Shown here one piece after another: positions 44,224 to 52,697 of a stretch of DNA of 64,000 bases. Every line of letters starts with the position of its first letter. The stretch's first letter is position 1. Source of the DNA: a bacterium (lineage in GTDB: Bacteria > Armatimonadota > Abditibacteriia > Abditibacteriales > Abditibacteriaceae); contig SDZD01000030.1 of assembly GCA_004172935.1 (NCBI GenBank), positions 17,779-81,778 on the forward strand. The letters run 5' to 3'. A program made the position numbers and the translations under genes. The notes beneath the pieces are model-generated. The model saw nothing but the letters and a program-made list of their open reading frames with translations. It did no database searches and had not been told where the DNA came from.

Positions 44224-45384
44224 ATGAGCAACTACCAACCGAAATCGGAAGATTTATTTACCTTTGGTCTGTGGACAGTAGGCAATGTCGGCCGCGACCC
44301 CTTCGGCGACGCCGTGCGCGAAGCCATCGACCCGAACGATAGCGTGCGCAAACTGGCCGAACTGGGCGCCCACGGCGTCAACTTCCATGACAACGATTTG
44401 GTTCCTTTCGGCTCGACTGCCGCCGAACAAGATGCCATCGTTTCCCAGTTCAAGAAGACACTCGACGAGACAGGCATGAAAGTGCCAATGGCGACGACCA
44501 ATCTCTTCGCCCACCCCGTCTTCAAAGATGGTGCCTTCACCTCGTCCGATTCTAAAGTGCGCAATTACGCCATCCAAAAAACCATGAAAGCGATGGACTT
44601 GGGAGCCGAGTTCGGCGCCCACACCTATGTTTTCTGGGGTGGACGCGAAGGCGCCGAAGTCGATGGTGCTAAGAACCCGCTCGACACCCTGAAATGGATG
44701 CGCGAAGCTCTCAACTTCCTCAACGCTTATCAGCAGGATCAGGGCTACAACTACAAGTTGGCGATTGAGCCTAAGCCCAACGAGCCGCGCGGCGACATCT
44801 ATCTCGCCACCACTGGACACGCTCTGGCCTTCATCGAAACCCTTGACCATCCAGAGAACGTCGGTGTCAATCCCGAATTCGCCCATGACACCATCGCGGG
44901 CCTCAACTTCACCCACAACATCGCTCAGGCGCTGGATGCGAAGAAACTGTTCCACATCGACTTGAATGGACAGAAGCCAGGCCGTTTCGACCAGGATTTG
45001 CGTTTCGGCGCCGAAGACCTTAAGGGCAATTTCTACCTCGTCAAGCTTCTCGAAGACAACGCCTACACCGGCCCCAAGCACTTCGATGCTCACGCACTGC
45101 GCACCAGCGACCGCGAGGATGTCTGGGCCTTCGCTCGTGGTTGCATGAGAACCTACCTCATTCTCAAAGAGAAAGCCCAACAGTGGAACGCTGACGCCGA
45201 GATTCAAGGCTTATTCCGCGAACTCAACGGCACAGGCGATTCTCTCGCCGCCGCTGGCTATTCCAAAGAAGTCGGCCAGCAACTCAAAGAGCAACCTCTT
45301 GATGCCGATGTCCTCGCCCAGCGCTCGCTGCCTTACGAGCGACTCGAACAACTCACCCTCGAAGTCATCATGGGCACACGATAA
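44224..45384 (+). CDS. xylA: Xylose isomerase, class I (actinobacterial type)
   Basis: 386 residues, the length of the short class I enzymes typified by Streptomyces. Every active-site residue is found one number higher than there: H55 and D58 ([11 protein letters not shown]), E182 and K184 (IEPKPNEP), E218 and H221 (NPEFAHD), D246, D256, D258 and D288. It converts D-xylose to D-xylulose (and glucose to fructose) in the cytosol with two divalent metals. No xylulokinase or sugar transporter gene adjoins it, so it may be a stand-alone catabolic gene. Flanked by its own promoter and a strong terminator. Confidence 0.96.
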   Translation: MSNYQPKSEDLFTFGLWTVGNVGRDPFGDAVREAIDPNDSVRKLAELGAHGVNFHDNDLVPFGSTAAEQDAIVSQFKKTLDETGMKVPMATTNLFAHPVFKDGAFTSSDSKVRNYAIQKTMKAMDLGAEFGAHTYVFWGGREGAEVDGAKNPLDTLKWMREALNFLNAYQQDQGYNYKLAIEPKPNEPRGDIYLATTGHALAFIETLDHPENVGVNPEFAHDTIAGLNFTHNIAQALDAKKLFHIDLNGQKPGRFDQDLRFGAEDLKGNFYLVKLLEDNAYTGPKHFDAHALRTSDREDVWAFARGCMRTYLILKEKAQQWNADAEIQGLFRELNGTGDSLAAAGYSKEVGQQLKEQPLDADVLAQRSLPYERLEQLTLEVIMGTR

Positions 45385-45398
45385 CCCAACTCTACTCA

Positions 45399-45436
45399 AA
45401 CCGGGCGCCTTCATGCGAAGGCGCCCGGTTGTTTTT
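45399..45436. terminator. Strong terminator after xylA
   Basis: Perfect 14-bp stem AACCGGGCGCCTTC (45399-45412) with its complement (45417-45430), a 4-nt loop ATGC, then GTTTTT. It is placed between xylA and a minus-strand gene, and may serve both. Confidence 0.92.
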
Positions 45437-45444
45437 ATAAACCA

Positions 45445-46005
45445 TCAGCGCTTCCAAGGCAAACTGTAAGAAGCGAACTCCCCATCGACCTTCAACAAAT
45501 TGCGCCCCAGTAATTCCATCAATGGTGCCCCCAGCGGAAACAGCCACGCACTTAGCGTTAGTAGGTGGGCATCCCGCACTCCACCATTCCATTGCATGAT
45601 TTCATACAGCGGCCCCTCGTTTGTGGGCCATGAGATGAGTAGGGCATATCTACACACATAAGCACACCCAAAATAAACAGCGCAGAACAACACATCATGC
45701 CACCACAACTCGCCTTGATGTGGCAGAAATCGTAGTAAAAGGCTCCCCACCAAGAACGCCCCCACAAAAGCCACAAGTTTTCCCACGAACAAACCTAAAG
45801 AATCGGGCTGAGGCGATTTCCATAAGTTCCAGTACCACATCCCCACGCTCATATAAAAAGGTACCCATATCACTAGTGCCCAAGCCCCCGCACTCCGAAC
45901 CGCCGGAGCGAAATGGACGTTGGCCCACCGTAGCAACGCATAAATCGAGCAGCAGCCCAAAGTCCACCCCAACACCATAGAAGCAAGAAATGAAGGCGCA
46001 ATCAT
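45445..46005 (-). CDS. Unknown integral membrane protein
   Basis: 186 residues with about four or five membrane helices: FLASMVLGWTLGCCSIYALL at the start, ALVIWVPFYMSVGMWYW near 44, LVAFVGAFLVGSLLLRFL near 76 and VLFCAVYFGCAYVCRYALLI near 105. Trp and Cys are frequent. No family recognised. It ends 9 bp from the xylA terminator and starts about 90 bp before the tRNA promoter, to which it is divergent. Coding character is good, but the product has no obvious link to its neighbours. Confidence 0.6.
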   Translation of the reverse strand: MIAPSFLASMVLGWTLGCCSIYALLRWANVHFAPAVRSAGAWALVIWVPFYMSVGMWYWNLWKSPQPDSLGLFVGKLVAFVGAFLVGSLLLRFLPHQGELWWHDVLFCAVYFGCAYVCRYALLISWPTNEGPLYEIMQWNGGVRDAHLLTLSAWLFPLGAPLMELLGRNLLKVDGEFASYSLPWKR

Positions 46006-46093
46006 CCCATCAACAAGAACCCCTTTTCATCTCAGAGTTGCGAATCAATAATCAGTAGTAAAAACAGAAATAACGCATTTGGGGAATAATTAG

Positions 46094-46122
46094 TTGACAA
46101 CCCTCGGAGTTTTCGGTAATAT
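46094..46122 (+). promoter_or_regulatory. Promoter of tRNA-Arg
   Basis: TTGACA (46094-46099), exactly 17 bp, then TAATAT (46117-46122). Transcription would begin near 46129, about 28 bp before the mature tRNA. One of the best promoter matches in the window. Confidence 0.8.
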
Positions 46123-46156
46123 TTGTCGGGCCTTCGGGAGAAGGCGTCCAGCGAAA

Positions 46157-46230
46157 GTGCCCGTAGCTCAGCTGGATAGAGCGGCTGACTACGGATCAGC
46201 AGGTCGGAGGTTCGAATCCTTCCGGGCACA
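46157..46230 (+). tRNA. tRNA-Arg (anticodon ACG)
   Basis: A full cloverleaf of 74 nt: acceptor GTGCCCG/CGGGCAC with discriminator A, D-stem GCTC/GAGC, anticodon stem GCTGA/TCAGC with loop CTACGGA (anticodon ACG), five-base variable loop, and T-arm GGAGG-TTCGAAT-CCTTC. The 3' CCA is not encoded. With A34 changed to inosine it reads CGU, CGC and CGA. It has its own promoter and terminator. An inverted partial copy lies 250 bp downstream. Confidence 0.96.
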
Positions 46231-46236
46231 TTCTAG

Positions 46237-46274
46237 AACCCCGTTTCGGTTAATCCGAGATGGGGTTTTGTTTT
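46237..46274 (+). terminator. Terminator of tRNA-Arg
   Basis: Stem of 13 pairs with two G-U pairs (AACCCCGTTTCGG with CCGAGATGGGGTT, 46237-46267), loop TTAAT, followed by TTGTTTTATT. Confidence 0.85.
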
Positions 46275-46450
46275 ATTAAGCCGAAAATCGTATTCGCTAC
46301 CCCTGTTCGTATATTGCTTTTAGCGTCCCCCCAATCATATTTGATTCTCCATAATACAACGCTCATGTGTTGATTTGGCTTTTTCTGACGCCGAAAATAT
46401 CCTGCAATGACCTGATGACAGAACAAACAGCGGCCCTTTTTTCGATGCTA

Positions 46451-46470
46451 CCGAAGTTGAAAAACTTCGG
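46451..46470. repeat. Perfect hairpin beside the tRNA pseudogene
   Basis: CCGAAGTT-GAAA-AACTTCGG, an 8-bp stem with a GNRA-type tetraloop, 13 bp beyond the 3' end of the inverted tRNA copy. No T-run on either strand. It may be a folded RNA element or a processing signal. Confidence 0.6.
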
Positions 46471-46482
46471 TGGAATTTAGAA

Positions 46483-46555
46483 TGTGCCCGGAAGGATTCG
46501 AACCTCCGACCTGCTGATCCGTAGTCAGCCGCTCTATCCAGCTGAGCCGAATCAC
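46483..46555 (-). pseudogene. tRNA-Arg pseudogene, 5' acceptor strand replaced
   Basis: Reverse-strand copy of the tRNA-Arg from the D-stem to the discriminator, base for base. The 5' side reads GTGATTCG instead of GTGCCCGTA, so only three Watson-Crick and two wobble pairs remain in the acceptor stem and the two-base linker is changed. It should not mature into a working tRNA. No clear promoter precedes it. Confidence 0.85.
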
Positions 46556-46805
46556 TTGATGATAGAAAATACCATACAAGAGGCCAGCGCACTTTTCCAG
46601 TGCGGCCCTTTGTGGTTTCAGCGTAGAGGCGTTTTGGTGGTTGGTTTACTTTGGAAGCCAACGCATACGACCTTATTACGACAGCTCGCAAAAAAATTAC
46701 GGACAGTTACCAAAAAGAATTCGAGCACGAACGGTGAATGTCGTGATGGTAAAAGTAAGGAGCAATGTTCTAGTAATTCTGACGATATGCTTTGATACTT
46801 GAGTT

Positions 46806-47045
46806 ATGAGCAGTCCTACGGAGCAACTCGAAACAGTCAAGCAACTTAAGAGTCGGGCAGAAAGCCTGTTGGCCCTTTGCCATGAGCCAGAGGAAAAGAA
46901 TGAACTCGGCTCTGTTCTTGAAGAGTTGAGAATCAGTGAGAACAAGTTCAAAGCCCTTTTTCCGGCGTTCAAACTCAAGCAAGAGGATATGGATGAATTG
47001 AGGGCGCGCATTGAGGCTGTTGAAGCCCGAAAAGCATCGCTGTGA
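46806..47045 (+). CDS. Small coiled-coil protein, unknown
   Basis: 79 residues, very rich in Glu, Lys and Leu: TEQLETVKQLKSRAESLLAL, then ELRISENKFKAL and EDMDELRARIEAVEAR. The spacing suggests two or three amphipathic helices or a short coiled coil. No signal peptide. No family recognised. A strong terminator 70 bp after the stop supports a real transcript; the ribosome binding site is weak. It stands next to the tRNA pseudogene. Coding character is good for its size. Confidence 0.6.
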   Translation: MSSPTEQLETVKQLKSRAESLLALCHEPEEKNELGSVLEELRISENKFKALFPAFKLKQEDMDELRARIEAVEARKASL

Positions 47046-47114
47046 GTGGAGAAGGGGACTCCGCCAAGACGCGAATGTCAAACCTCACACAATCTCCGGC
47101 GGACTAACCACGTC

Positions 47115-47151
47115 AAAAGGCTCCCGCACTCATTGAGTGCGGGAGTCTTTT
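47115..47151. terminator. Bidirectional terminator with a repeated core
   Basis: CTCCCGCACTC-ATT-GAGTGCGGGAG (47121-47145), with AAAAG on the left and CTTTT on the right extending the stem. The 21-bp core CCCGCACTCATTGAGTGCGG plus G recurs at 53424-53444 with only the middle base changed. Serves the small gene and the minus-strand Gly-rich gene. Confidence 0.88.
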
Positions 47152-47225
47152 GATTGGTGGGGTTGAAGGCTTATGTTTCGTTCGTGATTAATGTTTGAAG
47201 CCGTTACGATATGTCAGAGCCAGCA

Positions 47226-47990
47226 TTAGTTCTCATCGGGTGGTGGTGGTGGCATCATGCCGCCACCGAATCCTCCGCCCATGCCACCGTTCATACCGCC
47301 GAATCCTCCACCCATACCACCGTTCATACCTCCTCCATTCATGCCGCCAGGGCCGTTACCCATGCCTCCTCCATTCTGCCCCCCACCGTTCGGACCTCCC
47401 CCATTGGGGCCGCCGCCATTGCTGGCTCCTGGAAGTTGGGCTTGTCCGGCCAAATTAGATACGAAGCCCGTTTCATCGCCGATGATGCCCAGCATCGTCA
47501 ATAGTGCTTCGAGAGTGGGATTGGTTGAGAAAGAGACGGTTTTGTCCAAATTGATGATGGCCGTTGCGCGAGCCTCTTGCATATCGGCCACAGCGCTCCG
47601 ATAGTCGGCAAAAATATCCGCGACTGACCTGCCGTTCATGTTGTTGCCCTGGGTATTGTTGCCCCCGGCGTTGTTTTGAGCGTTGTTGTTCAGCGCGGTT
47701 CGCAACGCATTGATTTTGGGAAGCAGGCCCTGCGAGGCTGCTTGCTCCATCTTCGCCAGTGCGACGATAGGGTCTTGTATCGTGGTGTCGGTAAACCCGG
47801 CATTGGTGAGCGAGGTGCGTATTTGATTCTCGCGCATTGTGGCGCGCATCGTCTCGCGTTGTGTGTTCGTCTGGGCCATGTTCTGGCGATTGCCGCCGTT
47901 GCGGTTGTTGGTGCTCTGGCCAAACGCTGCACCTGCGAACACACAGAAAGTACCGACCAAAAAGATGCGCTGAAAGTGGGTTGTTATCAT
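47226..47990 (-). CDS. Secreted Gly/Asn-rich protein with GGMNGG repeats
   Basis: 254 residues. A signal peptide at about 1-24 (ending GAAFG) is followed by an Asn/Gln/Arg-rich start, a helical middle (about 55-175, DPIVALAKMEQAASQGLLPK and VADIFADYRSAVADMQEARA), and a tail of about 70 residues made of GGGPNGGG and GGMNGGMGGGFGG repeats ending PPPPPDEN. The middle resembles periplasmic helical proteins of the Spy/CpxP size class, but no LTxxQ motif is seen. The Gly tail suggests a flexible cell-wall or matrix role. No known family. Ends 75 bp from the shared terminator. Confidence 0.65.
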   Translation of the reverse strand: MITTHFQRIFLVGTFCVFAGAAFGQSTNNRNGGNRQNMAQTNTQRETMRATMRENQIRTSLTNAGFTDTTIQDPIVALAKMEQAASQGLLPKINALRTALNNNAQNNAGGNNTQGNNMNGRSVADIFADYRSAVADMQEARATAIINLDKTVSFSTNPTLEALLTMLGIIGDETGFVSNLAGQAQLPGASNGGGPNGGGPNGGGQNGGGMGNGPGGMNGGGMNGGMGGGFGGMNGGMGGGFGGGMMPPPPPDEN

Positions 47991-48406
47991 CTGAAATTCT
48001 CCTCTCGATGTCCAGAAGGTGGAACTAATTGATTATCGACCACACGGCTCGAAGCGCGGTTAAGGCTGAGTAACCATTTATACGGCCCTCAAGAAGATTT
48101 CGTAGGCCAATGTTTGGCTTTACTGAGCCTGAAGATTGGTTCATACCCCATGCACAAAAATCGGAAGATTTGCAAAGCAAATGGATACGGCACCTCAGGT
48201 ATGCCTTTGGCAGTTACGGAGATAATTGCGAGAATTTTGGTTGTAGGCACAGAGACAGCAGCCAATGCCGGATGTGCGGGCACCATAGGAAATCCCGAAC
48301 AAAGCCGCGATCAAGTTATTCGCGCCCTAAACCTTGAGTAAAAAGCCCCTGTTGATTGCTCTCGATTTTGTATATTCCCGCTGTCTCTCGGAGAGGTTAA
48401 ATCTTT
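47991..48406. other. 416-bp gap with overlapping short frames only
   Basis: Two plus-strand frames of 75 codons overlap at 48110-48341. One starts with ATG at 48110 and reads well for 45 codons (MFGFTEPEDWF); the other reads better afterwards (LVVGTETAANAG). A frameshifted small gene is possible, but support is too thin to call one. The region also holds the leader of the APH-like gene. Confidence 0.35.
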
Positions 48407-49585
48407 ATGCCCAACGAACAGCCGCAGCAAGACTCCATTGAGGTTGCACAGCGCATCCTCTCGCAGCACTTTTATGGGGCGGTCACGCTCGAAGCCGGAG
48501 CCACTCTGCGAGGCAGCAACCGCTCACACGTTGTTCGTTGTCGTGTGCTGCAAGGCCCGCCCAACTGCCCCGATTCCGTGGTGGTCAAACGCGCTTTATC
48601 TCAGCAAGACGAGACATACGACCCCAATTCCAATGAAGGCCCCGCTATGCGGCTTTTCAACGAATGGGCCAGCCTTCAATTTCTGAGCGAGTGTTTCGGC
48701 GAACAGTCGCCTATCCCCCGCTTTTATGGTGGCGATAAAGAAGCCGGAGTCTTCGTCATGCAAGATTTGGGAGCTGAAAAGGGGCTTGATGTTCTGCTAC
48801 GTGCCGATGATGCCACGGCAGCAGAGAACGCTTTAGAGGGACTGTTTCAGGTTCTGGGGCGTATGCACGCAGTTTCCATTGGCAAAGCCTCACGCTATCG
48901 ACAATTGCGCGAAGCACTGGGGGCAACGCAGCCCGGCATCGTGGACAAGATGGCCGATTACGCCAACAGCTTTAAAAACACGTTGCAACTGCTAGGACTC
49001 GAACCCCATCCGCAGCTAGAAGCCGAGTTGGATGCGTGTGTCCAGATGGTGCTTGACCCCGGCCCATTTGCGGCTTTAATCCACTGCGACCCATGCCCCG
49101 ATAACTGTTTGGTCACCAGCCAGGGCGTGCGACTACTCGATTTCGAACTCAGCCAATTTGGGCTGGCATTATGGGATGGCGCCTACGTCCGCAGCCATTT
49201 CCCGACATGTTGGTGTGTCAATCGCATCCCGCAGCAAATGGTCGAAAAAGTAGAGGCCATTTATCGGACAGAGTTAACACGCGGCTGTCCGCAAGCCGCC
49301 GACGACAAGCAATTTGGAATGGCCAACGTGGCAGGCTGTGCCTGTGCCCTCTTTTTGACAATAAGATGGGGGATGCCCGGCTTATTGGAGCAAGACGACG
49401 AGTGGGGAATCGCCACCAATCGACAGAGGGTGTTAGTGCGTCTGGACGCTTTGGCCCGCGCCACCGAGCGCTGGCAATGCTTCCCCGTTTTAGGAGCCTC
49501 GGCGCGTCAACTTGAAGCAGTGCTAAAAGCCGCATGGCTACCAGAGATGGAAGAAATGCGGCTCTACCCAGCTTTTCGCCACTAA
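48407..49585 (+). CDS. APH-family phosphotransferase (aminoglycoside/choline kinase-like)
   Basis: 392 residues with a protein-kinase-like fold. The catalytic loop is H226-C-D228-P-C-P-D-N233 (IHCDPCPDN) and the metal-binding segment is LLDFELSQ near 245, where DFE stands for the usual DxD. An N-lobe Lys lies in SVVVKRALSQ near 65. Such enzymes phosphorylate small alcohols or antibiotics with ATP; the substrate (aminoglycoside, macrolide, homoserine, fructosamine or other) cannot be told. A GGAGAGG sequence precedes the ATG. Length is greater than most antibiotic kinases (about 260-300), so a metabolic substrate is as likely as resistance. It converges with the next gene. Confidence 0.8.
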   Translation: MPNEQPQQDSIEVAQRILSQHFYGAVTLEAGATLRGSNRSHVVRCRVLQGPPNCPDSVVVKRALSQQDETYDPNSNEGPAMRLFNEWASLQFLSECFGEQSPIPRFYGGDKEAGVFVMQDLGAEKGLDVLLRADDATAAENALEGLFQVLGRMHAVSIGKASRYRQLREALGATQPGIVDKMADYANSFKNTLQLLGLEPHPQLEAELDACVQMVLDPGPFAALIHCDPCPDNCLVTSQGVRLLDFELSQFGLALWDGAYVRSHFPTCWCVNRIPQQMVEKVEAIYRTELTRGCPQAADDKQFGMANVAGCACALFLTIRWGMPGLLEQDDEWGIATNRQRVLVRLDALARATERWQCFPVLGASARQLEAVLKAAWLPEMEEMRLYPAFRH

Positions 49586-49604
49586 TTTCGTTCGTTTCCC
49601 GGCG

Positions 49605-51230
49605 CTAGTGCGCCTCGTCGTACAGTGACTTCACGGGCACATTGATGCTTTTATCGTCGAACCACGCATTGTAGAACAAGATGCTACCCTTCCTCAACTC
49701 CGCTGCTAACCGAACGCGATTGTTGGCGAAATTTTTTGCACCTGCGGCAATTACCCCAAACGATTGAGGGTAAAGTTGGCGCCCCAGTGAAAGCGGCTCG
49801 ATCTGCCCCAAATTTTCAGCGCTGCGGTACGAGGCTCCCGATGCCTGTGTAAAGGGGCTGCTCCATTCGGGAATCAAAAGCACATCGGGGTGTGCCATCG
49901 CGACCTTACGAAGTTGGCTCGCATCGGGCAAATTGGAGTCGATATAAAAAATTGAGCATCCCCATCGTGCCTTGGCATAGCTGATTTTATCGATTAGAGT
50001 TTGCGCCCAATCGGCCTCTAAATAGTGAGAAGGGAAAATGGGTTTCGAGAAAGCTGAGGTGAGCGCGTTCGTGGGCCGGATGCAAATTCCCAATTTGCCC
50101 GACATGCGTAGAATGTCGAACACATGGTCGATAAGCGGCTTAGTCGTCCCTCCATAAAGCACAGGTTCTTCCATTTCGGGGGGTAAAGAAGCACTTTTCA
50201 CTTTGCCATCCAGGTCGCGAATCAATGGCAAACCCAGATAAGAAATCGGATGCCCGAATTGCTGCCCCTCAACATCCCACAATACAACGCCCTGTCCGTT
50301 CATTGCGGTATTGCGCTTTGCAATCTCCCCCGCCGTCGTAAGCATCCTCTGCGCAAAAGCTGCCCGCCCCGCTTCGGTGGTAATATCCGTCTTGGCGTCG
50401 TTGTTGAACCAGCCGCGCACATTAGTTGCCGGGTGTTTGCCACTTGAGGCCAGAAACCACCGCCCTAGCGGGCGCCTATCCGCCCATTTAATGATGAAAG
50501 GCTGACTCTGCCGTGCCCTTTGCAATGCATCGGGAATGAACTGGATGGGAGTCGCATCGGCGGCGCCAAAGCGCAGCGACACGCTGTAAAGGCGGCTTTC
50601 GCCGGGTTCAATGGCCGATGTGGGAATGAATTTGAGCGGGAACGCTCCATAGTAGCGTGTGCCAATAACCAGTTTCCCTGTCCCTTGTTCTAAGACAAAG
50701 GCAATCTTCCCCGCCTTTTGAGTCGGGCCACCTTCTTGTGTGGTTTCAGGCCACGCCCCCAGCAAAAATGCGGGCGAGTCCACCCCATCTCCGTTTGCGT
50801 TGTTCGTGAATCCTTGATAACCGCCCGGAAACATGAGTTCTATAAGCCTCACTTCCTTGATGGAAAGCGTGTCGTTCGAGGTATTTTCTACGCGAACCCG
50901 CCATGTTACCCGCCCCATCGTAGTCGATACTCGTGTTCGAACTGTGCCCCACTTATATGTCGCATCATTGCCCCCTTCTACTGCCGTGCGTTTGGGGGCC
51001 TCGGAATCGGAGCTGCTGCCATCGCCTCGCGTGAGAGTTGCCCTGAGGGTTACGTCGCCATACACGGAAGTCGATTTGACCTTGGGCCGAATCCAGTTGA
51101 ATGCCGTTTCGCCATAGCGCAGCGTTTGGATTCCAGAGGGGCTGGCAGTAATCTCCTGTGCCCCAGCGGGCAACGCACCGCCAAGTGTCATCGCAACACC
51201 TAAAGTCAATGCCGATTCAAAGCGGTTCAT
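49605..51230 (-). CDS. Secreted protein, possible glycosidase-like TIM barrel
   Basis: 541 residues from ATG 51230, a signal peptide ending PAGA near residue 24; the frame to 51278 adds 16 residues and overlaps the beta-lactamase end. The N-terminal half is beta-rich (GDVTLRATLTRGDGSS, VRVENTSNDTLSIKEVRLIE). The second half alternates strands and helices with acid-rich turns: GVVLWDVEGQQFGHP near 315, GICIRPTNAL near 385, GCSIFYIDSNLPDASQL near 424 and LLIPEWSSPF near 455. This looks like a glycoside-hydrolase-type barrel with a front beta-sandwich, but no family is certain. Likely co-transcribed with the beta-lactamase, 35 bp upstream. Confidence 0.6.
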   Translation of the reverse strand: MNRFESALTLGVAMTLGGALPAGAQEITASPSGIQTLRYGETAFNWIRPKVKSTSVYGDVTLRATLTRGDGSSSDSEAPKRTAVEGGNDATYKWGTVRTRVSTTMGRVTWRVRVENTSNDTLSIKEVRLIELMFPGGYQGFTNNANGDGVDSPAFLLGAWPETTQEGGPTQKAGKIAFVLEQGTGKLVIGTRYYGAFPLKFIPTSAIEPGESRLYSVSLRFGAADATPIQFIPDALQRARQSQPFIIKWADRRPLGRWFLASSGKHPATNVRGWFNNDAKTDITTEAGRAAFAQRMLTTAGEIAKRNTAMNGQGVVLWDVEGQQFGHPISYLGLPLIRDLDGKVKSASLPPEMEEPVLYGGTTKPLIDHVFDILRMSGKLGICIRPTNALTSAFSKPIFPSHYLEADWAQTLIDKISYAKARWGCSIFYIDSNLPDASQLRKVAMAHPDVLLIPEWSSPFTQASGASYRSAENLGQIEPLSLGRQLYPQSFGVIAAGAKNFANNRVRLAAELRKGSILFYNAWFDDKSINVPVKSLYDEAH

Positions 51231-51265
51231 GGTAATCATAGGCTGGCCCACGTAACTATCGAGCG

Positions 51266-52147
51266 CTAACCAACCCACTTCACAACGATTCGTGCCACGT
51301 CGGCGATAACTTCATTTTGTGCCGTTGCGTCTTTTTTCGGTTGTGTGGTGTAAATGGCGACAATGATTGGTTTGCGATGAGGAGGCCACAACACGCCAAC
51401 ATCATTAGCTGTGCCATAATCCCCACCCCCAGTTTTATCACCAATGAGCCAGTTGGCGGGCAGGCCCGCTTTGATGCGCTTGGTCCCTGTCGTGTTGCCC
51501 AACATCCACTCGCGAAGTTGCTTTCGTTGTTGCGATTTCAACGCATCCCCTAACACCAGGCGTTCAAGGTTCAATGCCATCGCTCTGGGAGTCGAGGTAT
51601 CGCGCGAATCGCCTGGAATGGCGGTATTCAGTGCTGTTTCCCACCGATCTAACCGAAACTGCGAGTCGCCAATCGACCGAGAAAAAGCCGTCAGCGCGCT
51701 TGGGCCACCCAGCATCCTCAACATGAGGTTTCCCGCTGTGTTGTCGCTGTACTGAATGGCCGCTGCGCAAAGCTCTGCCACTGTCATGCCTCCACTCACA
51801 TGCTTCTCTGTAATCGGCGAATGACTCACCAAATTGCCCTGCTGATATTTAATGCGTTGCTGCATCAAACCGGGCACCCGCCCACTTTTTCGCAGTAGGG
51901 CAGCCGCCGCCAGAACTTTGAATGTGCTACAAACCGGAAAGCGCTCATCGGCGCGATAACTCAAGCCCGAACCATCAGCCGTGTTCAACGCGAACACCCT
52001 AATACGCCCGCCAAACCTCTTTTCTAACTGCCCCAGTTGTGCCCGCGCCGCTGAAGGACTATCCCGCTCAACCGCCCATAAAGGCGACTGAGCTAACAAC
52101 ACAAGCCCCGCTGTCGCGAGTAGAAATGAGCGCCGAGTGGAAACCAT
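51266..52147 (-). CDS. bla: Class A serine beta-lactamase, Tat-exported
   Basis: 293 residues from ATG 52147, which gives a Tat signal (STRRSFLLATAG); the frame to 52213 adds 22 residues before it. All class A motifs are intact: S74-T-F-K77, S134-D-N, E170 in the omega loop (RWETALN), and K238-T-G in DKTGGGDYGTAND. Cys73 before the nucleophile and GGDYGTAND resemble the CTX-M/L2-like branch; the second Cys of carbapenemases is missing. It hydrolyses beta-lactams in the periplasm. No mobile element or regulator (AmpR, BlaR) is near, so it looks chromosomal and ancestral. Spectrum cannot be predicted. Confidence 0.93.
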   Translation of the reverse strand: MVSTRRSFLLATAGLVLLAQSPLWAVERDSPSAARAQLGQLEKRFGGRIRVFALNTADGSGLSYRADERFPVCSTFKVLAAAALLRKSGRVPGLMQQRIKYQQGNLVSHSPITEKHVSGGMTVAELCAAAIQYSDNTAGNLMLRMLGGPSALTAFSRSIGDSQFRLDRWETALNTAIPGDSRDTSTPRAMALNLERLVLGDALKSQQRKQLREWMLGNTTGTKRIKAGLPANWLIGDKTGGGDYGTANDVGVLWPPHRKPIIVAIYTTQPKKDATAQNEVIADVARIVVKWVG

Positions 52148-52369
52148 AAATGAAATCGCGTTACCCCATGTCGGGCCAGCCCCAACATCAACGCCCATCA
52201 GTTTAGTTTTCACTCTGCCTCTCTTTCGAAGGAGACAATAAACCGCGTACGTCTACCTTTCAGCGACCAATGGCGAAAGCGGGATGCCCAGCAACGTCAG
52301 GGCATTCTCATTATCTGAGGTTTATAGCGTCTTATTTGGTTTGTTGTTCATGATTGTGGAGTGTCTAGC

Positions 52370-52660
52370 TCACTTCGGGACGAGAATAATTCGCGTTCTG
52401 ACGATCTGAAGCAACGAGATATACAGGCTCAGTTCGATAGGTTCTTTTGTTACAGCAGGTTCGTGGGAGCTGGTGCGCAGAGCATCATATTGTTCGCGCG
52501 CTAATTGCTCGATCTCTTTCAATTTGCTGCCGTCTTTCAACTGCACCGCGCAGTACATCGCACCCGATAGAGAATGGTACGCCGTGCTAAATAAATGGCC
52601 CGCGAAAGCTGCTCTGCTAGCGTCTAGCAAAACAGGGTAAAGCTGATGGGCCTCATTCAT
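52370..52660 (-). CDS. Small unknown helical protein
   Basis: 96 residues from the Met at 52660 (52678 is the alternative). Predominantly helical: HQLYPVLLDASRAAFAGHLF, TAYHSLSGAMYCAVQLKDG and LKEIEQLAREQYDALRTSS. No signal peptide or membrane segment. The pattern of a short helical pair around AYHSLSGAM recalls HEPN-like or small four-helix proteins, but this is weak. Divergent from the small frame at 52698. Codon use is similar to neighbours, supporting a real gene. Confidence 0.55.
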   Translation of the reverse strand: MNEAHQLYPVLLDASRAAFAGHLFSTAYHSLSGAMYCAVQLKDGSKLKEIEQLAREQYDALRTSSHEPAVTKEPIELSLYISLLQIVRTRIILVPK

Positions 52661-52697
52661 ACCCCCAAACTGTAGCAAAATTCACCACCATTCACAG

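Larger units (their letters stand above)
46166..46547. repeat. 70-bp perfect inverted repeat made from the tRNA-Arg gene
   Basis: Arms 46166-46235 (plus) and 46478-46547 (minus) are identical over 70 bases, covering the tRNA from the D-stem to five bases past its end. The arms are 242 bp apart. Outside the arms similarity stops abruptly at both sides. Confidence 0.95.

Noticed and set aside
44254..45207. Long minus-strand frame (317 codons) opposite xylA
   Set aside because: It is the shadow of a strongly biased, fully conserved xylose isomerase on the other strand; no domain and low-complexity Val/Gly/Glu runs.
46484..46795. 103-codon plus-strand frame across the tRNA pseudogene
   Set aside because: Its N-terminus is an antisense translation of tRNA sequence, a common false frame.
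48110..48341. Two overlapping 75-codon frames
   Set aside because: Neither has a clear ribosome binding site or consistent coding character; a frameshifted gene cannot be shown without comparison.
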